Origin: Anaerolineae bacterium
Lineage (GTDB): Bacteria > Chloroflexota > Anaerolineae > Aggregatilineales > UBA3940
Direction of reading: 5' to 3'
Assembly: GCA_016926255.1 (NCBI GenBank)
Contig: JAFGOY010000028.1
Span: 23,781 to 87,780, forward strand
Length of the DNA: 64,000 bases
The translations under genes were made by a program, and so were the position numbers. Positions within the stretch are counted from its first letter, which is position 1; every line of letters starts with the position of its first letter. Below, in pieces: positions 17,912 to 26,367 of the stretch. The notes beneath the pieces are model-generated. The model did no database searches, was not told the DNA's origin, and worked only from the letters and a program-made list of their open reading frames with translations.

Positions 17912-20900
17912 ATGACGGCCAAAGGTTTGTCAAAGCAAGAACTTATTGCAGAGTTAGAAGCAACACATGCCAGGCTTGCCCGATATGAGCAGGCAGGAGG
18001 CGATATCAACTTCGAGCAGGTGAAGAAGTACGGAAACGACCTGGCCCGAATCTATATCGTCGAGCGACAGAAGCACGATGAATTAAAGACAACGCTCAGG
18101 CAGCTCGACACGGTCATCGCCAGCATTCCGCACGGGCTGCTGGTCGTCGACGACAGCCTGACGGTGCAGAAGGCGAACAGTGCTTTTTGCGAGCTTTTTC
18201 AGAAGGACAGCGAAACCGTCATCGGAAAAACTCTCAACGAACTCAATCTGCCGGAGGGCATCGAAAAGGCGCTGCTGGAACTGACATCACCAGGAAGCGC
18301 CCGGAAAGTGATCGAGATTCAGATCGACGAGCCGGAATTCCTGGCGCTGCGGACGTGGGCGACCCGCCTGAACTCGGCAACATCGGGTGGCTGGCTGATC
18401 CTTGTCTACGATGAAACCACCCAGCAGCGTGTCGAAATAGCGCTGCTTGAGAGCCATCGAAAACTACAGGAAAGCGAAGAACAGTTCCGGTCACTGGTCG
18501 AGAACGCACTGGCCGGGATATTCGTCATCGACCACAATTTCCGGTTCATCTACGGCAATGACGAACTGGCCAGGTACCTGGGATACGAAAGAGAAGAACT
18601 GGTCGGGACGGATTTCCGCAAGTTGATCACCGAGAAATCACTCGGCATAGTAGTCGACAACTACAACCGGCGGCAGCGCGGAGAAGAAGACGTACCCAAT
18701 CGATACGAGTTCTCCGTGCTCCGCAAAGATGGCACAGAGCTGGACGTGGAGATCAGCGCGGCGATCACGAAAGACGTCAATGGCAACCCAATTACAATCG
18801 GGCAGCTGCTCGACATCACCGACAGGAAAAAAGCGATAGAAACATTGCAGACAAACGAACACTTCTTAGAGACCGTTTTTCAGGGTATCCGGGATGGGCT
18901 GGTCGTTCTCGACCGCGAAATGACCATCGTGCGGACTAACCACTGGATCGAAAAAATGCGGGCCGACAGGATGCCGCTGGTCGGGGAAAAATGCTATAAC
19001 GTATTCCATGAACTTGGCAAAATCTGCCCCTGGTGCCCCTCGGAAACGACAATGGAAACCGGTGAGGTCGAAACGTCAGTCGTTCAGGTAACAACCGCCG
19101 ACGCCGCCGACAGGTGGCTGGAAATAACATCGTTTCCGTTAATCGGCGATAACGGCGAAGTGACCAGTGTCGTCGAGCATGTGAAGGATATTACCGAGAA
19201 GAAGAATTACCAGGAATCGCTGGGCCGCTACGCCGAACGGCTCAACATTATGCGGGCCATCGATCAGGCGATCCTGACAGCACAATCACCGCAGGAGATC
19301 GCAAGCGGGGCGATCAGACACATCCAGACCCTCATTCCCTGCCAGCGGGGAAGCGTGGTCAATTTTGACCTGGAACTGGACATCTCGACGATGCTCGCCA
19401 CCCAGACCGACCTGGAGACGGAAGCCGACATCAATTACCAGGTCCCGCTGAAGGTGCTCAATATCGAGCCGCTGAAGAAGGGTGAAATCATCCACGAGGC
19501 CAATCTAGCCAACTTCACGGATGCACCGCCACCGCTCAGGCTACTGCAAAAAGAGGGAATCAAGACATACGCCATGATTCCAATGATTGCACAGGACGAG
19601 TTGATTGGTGCGTTGAACCTGGGAAAGACCATCGAGGAGCCGTTTACAAACGAGCAACTGGAGATCGCCCAGGAAGTAGCGAACGAACTCGCCATCGCCA
19701 TCCGACAGGCAAGACTGCACGAGGCGGAACGGCGGCAGCGCGTTCTGGCTCAGACACTTCAAAAGATGTATGAAAACATGGCGAGCCTGTCCGATCAATA
19801 CGAGATATTTTCGGCGGTCGTCAAGAGCCTGTCCGAACTGGTGGAGTTCGACCGGGCGGTGGTGCTGCTGACTGAGAAGGAACAGGCGCGGATCGCTGGT
19901 ACATATGGTTACCCGACCCCCTCGACCCTGCTGGGAACGACCTACCAGTATGAAGAGAACGAGGTGATGCGCACGGTGCTTTCGTCAGGAGAGATGATCG
20001 CCCTGACACGCGGCGAGAACGAGAATTGGGACCCTCAACTGCCCTGTATAGAGCCTGAGGCAAAGCTGTGGATCGGCATTCCGCTGACCAGCGGCGACGC
20101 GATAATCGGAATGCTCTGCCTTACCAGCGATCACCAGGAGAAATACCCGGCCTACAGCTACCAGACGATCCGGGATTTTCTGCAACCGGCGATTCTATCA
20201 ATAGAAAAAAATCGCATTCTCACCGAACTGGACAGCAGCCTGAGCACGCTGCGCGAGGCCCAGGAACACCTGACACGCTCAGCGCGGCTGTCGGTGGCCG
20301 GGGAACTGGCGGCAGGGGTCGCGCACCAGATTAACAACCCGCTGACGACGATCATCGCCCAGACGTACCTGCTGTCGAAGAAGCTGGAACACGATTCGAA
20401 TGCCTATGCCGCAGCGGAAGCGATCAAGAGAGCGGCTTACCGGGCCGGGACGGTCGTGCAGCGGATGCTCGACCTCACCCGAACACGGCCTTACAACATG
20501 CAGATGGTCGATGTCGGCGAATCGGTAGCCAACGCGGTCGACCTGATCCGGTCGCAAATCGAGCCACATATCGCCAAAATGACCCTCAAAACCGATCCCA
20601 ACCTGCCAATGATCCGGGCCAGCGAACCGCACCTGGAAGACGTCTGGCTGAACCTGATCCTGAATGCGAGGGACATTGTGATAGGTCAGCCTGATGGTAT
20701 AATAGAAATCACGACCAGCTTTGAACCAGAAAATAACGTGATTGCGGTTTCGGTAAGAGATAATGGTGCCGGTATTCCGGACGAAGATATCGATCAAATC
20801 TTCGAGCCATTTTTCACCACAAAGGAACACGGTACCGGTCTGGGGCTGGCAATCTGCCAGGAAATTGTGAGACATCACAACGGAACGTTAACAGTCGAGA

Positions 20901-20980
20901 GCACGCCGGGCAAGGGCACGACATTCACAACACGGCTCCCTATTTCAGAACCGACAACTACCTACGCGGAAAACAGATAG
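17912..20980 (+). CDS. Multi-sensor histidine kinase (PAS-PAS-PAS-GAF-GAF-HisKA-HATPase)
   Basis: PAS blocks; GAF blocks; H-box SVAGELAAGVAHQINNPLTTIIAQTYLL (NtrB-like); EHGTGLGLAICQEIV. Confidence 0.9.
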   Translation: MTAKGLSKQELIAELEATHARLARYEQAGGDINFEQVKKYGNDLARIYIVERQKHDELKTTLRQLDTVIASIPHGLLVVDDSLTVQKANSAFCELFQKDSETVIGKTLNELNLPEGIEKALLELTSPGSARKVIEIQIDEPEFLALRTWATRLNSATSGGWLILVYDETTQQRVEIALLESHRKLQESEEQFRSLVENALAGIFVIDHNFRFIYGNDELARYLGYEREELVGTDFRKLITEKSLGIVVDNYNRRQRGEEDVPNRYEFSVLRKDGTELDVEISAAITKDVNGNPITIGQLLDITDRKKAIETLQTNEHFLETVFQGIRDGLVVLDREMTIVRTNHWIEKMRADRMPLVGEKCYNVFHELGKICPWCPSETTMETGEVETSVVQVTTADAADRWLEITSFPLIGDNGEVTSVVEHVKDITEKKNYQESLGRYAERLNIMRAIDQAILTAQSPQEIASGAIRHIQTLIPCQRGSVVNFDLELDISTMLATQTDLETEADINYQVPLKVLNIEPLKKGEIIHEANLANFTDAPPPLRLLQKEGIKTYAMIPMIAQDELIGALNLGKTIEEPFTNEQLEIAQEVANELAIAIRQARLHEAERRQRVLAQTLQKMYENMASLSDQYEIFSAVVKSLSELVEFDRAVVLLTEKEQARIAGTYGYPTPSTLLGTTYQYEENEVMRTVLSSGEMIALTRGENENWDPQLPCIEPEAKLWIGIPLTSGDAIIGMLCLTSDHQEKYPAYSYQTIRDFLQPAILSIEKNRILTELDSSLSTLREAQEHLTRSARLSVAGELAAGVAHQINNPLTTIIAQTYLLSKKLEHDSNAYAAAEAIKRAAYRAGTVVQRMLDLTRTRPYNMQMVDVGESVANAVDLIRSQIEPHIAKMTLKTDPNLPMIRASEPHLEDVWLNLILNARDIVIGQPDGIIEITTSFEPENNVIAVSVRDNGAGIPDEDIDQIFEPFFTTKEHGTGLGLAICQEIVRHHNGTLTVESTPGKGTTFTTRLPISEPTTTYAENR

Positions 20981-21098
20981 CCCGGTCCAGTCAAACATTG
21001 TCTCCGGTCAATACACACCCGGCAGCCGGGCCAACCTCCGGGTTGGTCATGATTCGCTGCCGCCGGCAACCTGATACAGATGGAAAGTCGGCAGACCT

Positions 21099-21794
21099 AT
21101 GGCGCACATTCTGGTAGTTGACGACGAAAAGGAAGTCCTCGATTCGATCAAGGGCGTGCTTGAAGATGCCGGGTTCACCGTCAGTTCGGCAAACGACGGC
21201 CTGACCGCCCTGGAGATGCTGGAACAGAATGCGTTTGACCTGGTGGTTCTCGACATCATCATGCCGGAAGTGAATGGGCTGGAAGTCTGCCGCCGCATCC
21301 GGGCGAACCCGCACCTGGCACTGATACCGGTGCTGTTTCTCACCGCGATGGGACGGGTGACCGACATCGCCGAGGGATTGGACGCCGGAGGCGACGATTA
21401 CCTCACCAAACCGTTCGAAGTGATCGAACTGCCTGCCCGTGTGCGAGCGCTGCTGCGCCGTGCGCCCGGCGGCACGCTGGACGCCGACAACGATTATCTC
21501 TCCACGAATACCATTCATCTCCACACTTCGCGCCCGGAAGCGAAAGTCGGCGACCGGGTGATCGAACTGACGCCAACCGAACACCGGCTGCTGCGCTACC
21601 TGATCATCAACCAGGGGCAGCCGGTATCGACCAACCGGCTGCTGGAAGACGTCTGGGAATACCCCAGCGGGGTCGGCGACCCGCAACTGGTGCGGGTACA
21701 TATCAACAACCTGCGCAGCAAGCTGTCGGGCGGTGACGAGGGAAAGCCGATCATCCGGAATTTGCATGGCAAGGGATACCTGGTCGACGATTAA
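21099..21794 (+). CDS. OmpR-family response regulator
   Basis: VVDDEKE, VVLDIIMPEVNG, DDYLTKPF; winged-helix C-term VRVHINNLRSKLSGGDEGKPIIRNLHGKGYLVDD. Confidence 0.92.
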   Translation: MAHILVVDDEKEVLDSIKGVLEDAGFTVSSANDGLTALEMLEQNAFDLVVLDIIMPEVNGLEVCRRIRANPHLALIPVLFLTAMGRVTDIAEGLDAGGDDYLTKPFEVIELPARVRALLRRAPGGTLDADNDYLSTNTIHLHTSRPEAKVGDRVIELTPTEHRLLRYLIINQGQPVSTNRLLEDVWEYPSGVGDPQLVRVHINNLRSKLSGGDEGKPIIRNLHGKGYLVDD

Positions 21795-22196
21795 AAACCT
21801 ATCCGGAAATTCGCTTCGTTTATTTTGGATAGATAGAAGACCTACAAGCCGGCCCTCACCCTAAATCCCTCTCCCTCATGGAGAGGGACTTTGATTCACG
21901 AGAGAGTGCAGATAGTTATTCCCCTGTTTTTTCCAGTCCAGTATGTCTCTTTGATCAAGTGACTCTCGATTTTGCGCATGGATTATCAGCCTTCGGCAAA
22001 ACGTCCCTTCCCCACAGGAGGCGATCAGGTTGGGCTGATTTATCGCACGAGGGCGGGGTAGGTACAATCTTCAGTCGTCTAAGCCTCGCCCCGACCGGCG
22101 GATCGAATTGTTTCACCCGGTTGAAATCCACGCGGGGGCGATCACACAGGGTCAAATGAGCGGCCTGTTACGATTTCGTAATCAATAAATTAATGC

Positions 22197-22979
22197 TTGT
22201 TTATACTTTTGCCCCACCATCTATGGTATTTATCAAGCAAGGACAGAACTTTCATTCCTGGATTGGTAAAGCGAAAAGCTATCGGTATGTGTCAGAGGGC
22301 GTGGAATTTAATCATAATGGCAAGTAATCGCAAGTGGAACGTACAGCCAATCATGTCGAACAACCAAGTCGTATATACATGGAAATCGTCCCCGGTTGAG
22401 ACGCCACACAGTCAATCCAGACAACAAGCAACGACGGCGAAGTCAATGAGGCGAATTACTCAGAACTACCTCATGCTAGCAAAATTAGAACACTCCGATT
22501 TCAAACTAAAACTCGCTTTTACCGATCCCATCCGCGACATCATCACACCGGTCTGGGCACAGTTCGTAGACAGTTTCAACGAGCGCAACCAGATTTGCCG
22601 GATCAGAAGCGACGGTTCTCAAAGGCTGATATGGGCAGACGAGGAACTGCTCAAGTTCGTCATCGAGAACCTGCTTGATAACGCGACCAAGTACGGCGAG
22701 GCTGAAGGAAAACTGGTAATCAGCGTCAGCGAACGCGGTCCGGTTGACGAATTCAGCGTATGGAACAGCGGGCCAGGCATCGAAAACGGCGACCTGGAAC
22801 GTATCTTCGAACGATTTACCCGGGGAAGAAACCTCTCTCCAAAAGACGGTGCGGGAATAGGGCTGTATCTTTCACGCAAGATCATCGAGGCACATGGGGG
22901 ACATATCTGGGCCGAATCAAAACCCGGCTCATGGACAAATATCGTATTCACAATCCCGAAACGGGGATTCACCGACTGA
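22197..22979 (+). CDS. Histidine-kinase HATPase domain protein, apparently N-terminally truncated
   Basis: Partial DHp helix (MRRITQNYLMLAKLEHSDFKLKL) and full HATPase (ENLLDNATKYG, NSGPGIENGDLERIFERFTRG, GAGIGLYLSRKI), but no H-box found. An ATG at 22317 is an alternative start. Confidence 0.7.
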   Translation: MFILLPHHLWYLSSKDRTFIPGLVKRKAIGMCQRAWNLIIMASNRKWNVQPIMSNNQVVYTWKSSPVETPHSQSRQQATTAKSMRRITQNYLMLAKLEHSDFKLKLAFTDPIRDIITPVWAQFVDSFNERNQICRIRSDGSQRLIWADEELLKFVIENLLDNATKYGEAEGKLVISVSERGPVDEFSVWNSGPGIENGDLERIFERFTRGRNLSPKDGAGIGLYLSRKIIEAHGGHIWAESKPGSWTNIVFTIPKRGFTD

Positions 22980-23101
22980 TCCGGCTCAACCGGATTGCCG
23001 ACCAATTTGTCGAAGTCGAAGCCAGTTGATGGAATAAATACCGGTGTAATAACCGAGAGACTATCAAGCATCAAACTCGAAGGGATTTTCCGGACGAAAT
23101 T

Positions 23102-23488
23102 ATGACCGAGATACTAGTTGTCGAGGACAGCCCAACAATTATCAGCACAGTCGAGCAGTTCCTGCAGATGCAGGGCTACGGCGTGCATGTTGCCCGTGAC
23201 GGTCTTTCGGCACTGGCCGCCGTACGCGCATTAGCGCCAAAACTGGTACTTCTGGACATCATGCTCCCCAAAGTCGACGGTTTTGAAGTGCTGAATGTCA
23301 TCAGGAACAACCCAAATTATGACCAGATGCCGATCATCATGATGTCGGCGCTGACCAATCCTGAGGACGTGGAACGCGCCTATTCCGTCGGAGCAGACGA
23401 TTACATTAAAAAGCCGTTTACCGAAACCGACCTGCTGGACGTCGTCAAGCAGCACTTCATAAACGGGCGAAAAGTCCAGGCCATCTGA
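23102..23488 (+). CDS. Receiver-only response regulator (PilG/PixG-like position)
   Basis: VVEDSPTI, VLLDIMLPKVDG, DDYIKKPF. Confidence 0.92.
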   Translation: MTEILVVEDSPTIISTVEQFLQMQGYGVHVARDGLSALAAVRALAPKLVLLDIMLPKVDGFEVLNVIRNNPNYDQMPIIMMSALTNPEDVERAYSVGADDYIKKPFTETDLLDVVKQHFINGRKVQAI

Positions 23489-23507
23489 CCAGCGGATACA
23501 GGCAACC

Positions 23508-24872
23508 ATGCAAAACGACCACGTACAGAAAACAGTCCTCGAAAACGGCATCCGCGTCTTAAGCGAACGGATGGAAGGCACGCGCTCGGCGAGCATCGGG
23601 GTGCTGGTCGATGTTGGATCGAAGGATGAATCCGACAGCGAACGTGGTTATGCGCACTTCCTGGAACACATGCTGTTCCAGGGAACAGGCGAACGGGACG
23701 CACAGGCAATCGCCGAGATGATGGAGATCGGCGGGGGGGCAATCGGAGCGTTTACGGCACGCGATTACACCGTCTACCACGCGACCATCCTCGACGACTA
23801 CATCCCGTTTGCGCTCGAAGTGCTGGGCGACATGCTGGGCAACAGCGTGCTGCCCGAAGAAGCACTGAACCGCCAGCGCACAGTGATCCTGAACGAGATC
23901 GCCGGGCAGGTCAACCCGATGCGAATCGCCAACACCAGCCTCAAAAAAGCCCTCTGGCCGCAAAACCCGCTGGGTTTCCCAACCGCCGGAACCAGAGAAA
24001 GCATCGACCAACTGACACGGGAAACCCTGCTTGATTTCATGCATAAAACCTATTCGGCCAACCGGCTGGTATTGGCCGCAGCAGGAAATATCGATCACCA
24101 GCTATTCGTCGAACAGGCGCGAGACAGCTTCTGGCAGATACAGAGACGCGAACCTCCCACCCCACCCCCATCCCCATCACCTACATCAAACATCGTCACT
24201 GCTACCCCACGCGATCTCCAACAAGTCTACTTCGCCGCCGCATGGCCCGCACCTCCTTACACCGATCCCGACCGCTACGCCTGGCACCTGTTCACTACCC
24301 TATTCGGGGGTGGATCGAACTCGCGCCTGTATCGACGACTACGAGAAGAAATGGGAATGGTCTACCACATCGCCGCAGAATACCAGGCGTATGGCGCAAC
24401 CGGCGCGATGGTGGTCGAAGGGGCGACCGGCCCACAGACATTGGTCCCGGTGCTGGCAAGCATGCTAATCGAACTGGCACGAATGGCCGAAGACGCCGTC
24501 GACCCGGACGCCCACCACCGGGCAGCCCAGTCGATGATCAGCCAGCACCTTGTATCGGGCGACTCAGCTTATGTACGGATGAGCCGGTTGGCCCTGCAGG
24601 AACTGTATTTCAAACAGATCGTCCCCAGCGATGCAGTGATCCATGAATTGCAGCACCAGTCAGCCGACTCGGCGCAGAAGATCGCCATGCAGCTGGCCAG
24701 CGGCGACCTGCCGACCATCGCGCTCGTCGGGCCGATCGGTGAGGGACTGCTCCAGCAGGTGGGGATGATGCTTTCAGACTTTGGAGGCACGCCAACACTG
24801 GCGTATTCATCGAATGGACGGCAGCCAGCAGCAGTGCAGGCAGCCAGCGAACAGGCAATTCAAGACAGGTGA
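23508..24872 (+). CDS. M16-family zinc peptidase
   Basis: HxxEH motif in YAHFLEHMLFQGT, downstream E-containing IGAFTARDYTVYHATI...NEIAGQ, LYRRLREEMGMVY. Confidence 0.9.
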   Translation: MQNDHVQKTVLENGIRVLSERMEGTRSASIGVLVDVGSKDESDSERGYAHFLEHMLFQGTGERDAQAIAEMMEIGGGAIGAFTARDYTVYHATILDDYIPFALEVLGDMLGNSVLPEEALNRQRTVILNEIAGQVNPMRIANTSLKKALWPQNPLGFPTAGTRESIDQLTRETLLDFMHKTYSANRLVLAAAGNIDHQLFVEQARDSFWQIQRREPPTPPPSPSPTSNIVTATPRDLQQVYFAAAWPAPPYTDPDRYAWHLFTTLFGGGSNSRLYRRLREEMGMVYHIAAEYQAYGATGAMVVEGATGPQTLVPVLASMLIELARMAEDAVDPDAHHRAAQSMISQHLVSGDSAYVRMSRLALQELYFKQIVPSDAVIHELQHQSADSAQKIAMQLASGDLPTIALVGPIGEGLLQQVGMMLSDFGGTPTLAYSSNGRQPAAVQAASEQAIQDR

Positions 24873-24913
24873 CTTTCATTCCAACATTCCAAATTTCAAT
24901 CAGGAGGACAATC

Positions 24914-25069
24914 ATGCCATTGGATGAAAATGTAAAGAAGAACTGGGAAAAACTACAAGAGAAGTACAACTACCCGGTAGATGCAATGGGTCGGCCTATC
25001 GACCCGAACGACCAGGAAACCCTGAAAGTCTGGCAGGAAGAGGGTATCGACAACTTCATGCAGAAATAG
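24914..25069 (+). CDS. Small conserved-looking protein, 51 aa
   Basis: MPLDENVKKNWEKLQEKYNYPVDAMGRPIDPNDQETLKVWQEEGIDNFMQK; preceded by AGGAGGA; coding-like composition. Confidence 0.6.
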   Translation: MPLDENVKKNWEKLQEKYNYPVDAMGRPIDPNDQETLKVWQEEGIDNFMQK

Positions 25070-25218
25070 CCTGTCGACAACGGGGGCCAGGCCATCACCC
25101 ACCATCGTCAACCTACCACTCGCCCACCGTCACCTGTACCCCAACCCCGGTCTGGCCCCCGTTGACCAATATTAGCGACCGGCACAAACTGCCAGAAGTT
25201 TGAGCCAATGAGGAAATT

Positions 25219-25596
25219 ATGACCGAATACCGTGTATTAGTCGTCGACGACAGCCCAACCGTATTATACAAGACCGCGATGATGCTCAACGAAGGCGGCT
25301 ACAAGGTCATCAAGGCGACCGACGGACAGCAGGCGCTGGAACTCGCCAGGCAGGAGCAGCCCAGTCTAATCCTGCTGGATGTCATTCTGCCCAAATTAAA
25401 CGGGTTCCAGGTGTGCCGCGCGTTGAAGTCGATGCCGGAAACCGCTCAAATCCCGGTAGTGATGGTCACCAGCAAAACCAAAGATCGCGACCGCCACTGG
25501 GGGATAGAGCAGGGAGCCGATCAGTATATTACCAAGCCATTCGAGGCCGACGATCTGCTGGACGTGATCGACAGACTGCTGCCTCAGACAACATAA
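25219..25596 (+). CDS. Receiver-only response regulator (PilH/PixH-like)
   Basis: VVDDSPTV, ILLDVILPKLNGFQVCRALK, MVTSKTKDRDRHWGIEQGADQYITKPF. Confidence 0.92.
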   Translation: MTEYRVLVVDDSPTVLYKTAMMLNEGGYKVIKATDGQQALELARQEQPSLILLDVILPKLNGFQVCRALKSMPETAQIPVVMVTSKTKDRDRHWGIEQGADQYITKPFEADDLLDVIDRLLPQTT

Positions 25597-25617
25597 CCTA
25601 TCCGTATGGGATAGGTT
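25595..25617 (+). terminator. Short hairpin after response regulator
   Basis: AACCTATCC-gtatg-GGATAGGTT, overlapping the stop codon region. Confidence 0.4.
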
Positions 25618-25668
25618 CCAACAGCGAGTCTATCAGAGTGACTTGCGGATAGATTTCAGGAAAACAAA

Positions 25669-26319
25669 ATGGCAAGAAGGAAAGCGAAATCCGGCGAGCA
25701 GCCGGTTGAAAACCAGAGTGAACTAACGGAAGCCCAGGCCGAGCACGGCTCAAACGGCAACGGGCCGGAACCGGAAATGCTTGACCTGAACGCGATGCTC
25801 GCCGAGATCAGCGGGCGGTTGATAGCGGCGGGAAGTACCTCGCTGCCGCATCGCCAGAGCGAGGTTCAGCAGCCAATCGAACGAAAGCAGTCGGTGGTAT
25901 TCATCCTGAACAACCAGCATTACGCGTTCGAGATTTCACGCATCCGCGAGGTGCTGCGCCTGCCGGAGATCACCCGCGTGCCCGGACTGCCCGACTGGTT
26001 GCTGGGCGTAATGAACGTTCACGGGGAGATCGTGTCGGTGGTCGACCTGGCCTACTTCTTAGGAATCAAGGCACAGGCGACATCGTACGTGACGACGGTG
26101 CTTGTCGCCCAGACCGGCGACCAGCAGATCGGCTTATCGGTTGACGACGTGGAGCAAATCCACACTTTTCCGGTCGACCTGATCGGCGAACCGCTGTGGG
26201 AGGTCGAACCAACTATTGCCGAGTATTTGCAGGGCACGTTCGAACGCACCGATCACTTTATTCACTTACTGGACTGCGACCAGTTATTGCACGGCTCGCA
26301 GATGCAGCAGTTTACGTAA
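25669..26319 (+). CDS. CheW-domain adaptor (PilI/PixI-like)
   Basis: VVFILNNQHYAFEISRIREVLRLPEITRVPGLPDWLLGVMNVHGEIVSVVDLAYFLG. Confidence 0.92.
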   Translation: MARRKAKSGEQPVENQSELTEAQAEHGSNGNGPEPEMLDLNAMLAEISGRLIAAGSTSLPHRQSEVQQPIERKQSVVFILNNQHYAFEISRIREVLRLPEITRVPGLPDWLLGVMNVHGEIVSVVDLAYFLGIKAQATSYVTTVLVAQTGDQQIGLSVDDVEQIHTFPVDLIGEPLWEVEPTIAEYLQGTFERTDHFIHLLDCDQLLHGSQMQQFT

Positions 26320-26367
26320 TGTAGTTATTCAGTCAATAGAGAGAGACGTTAAACGGGGGTAGTAGTA

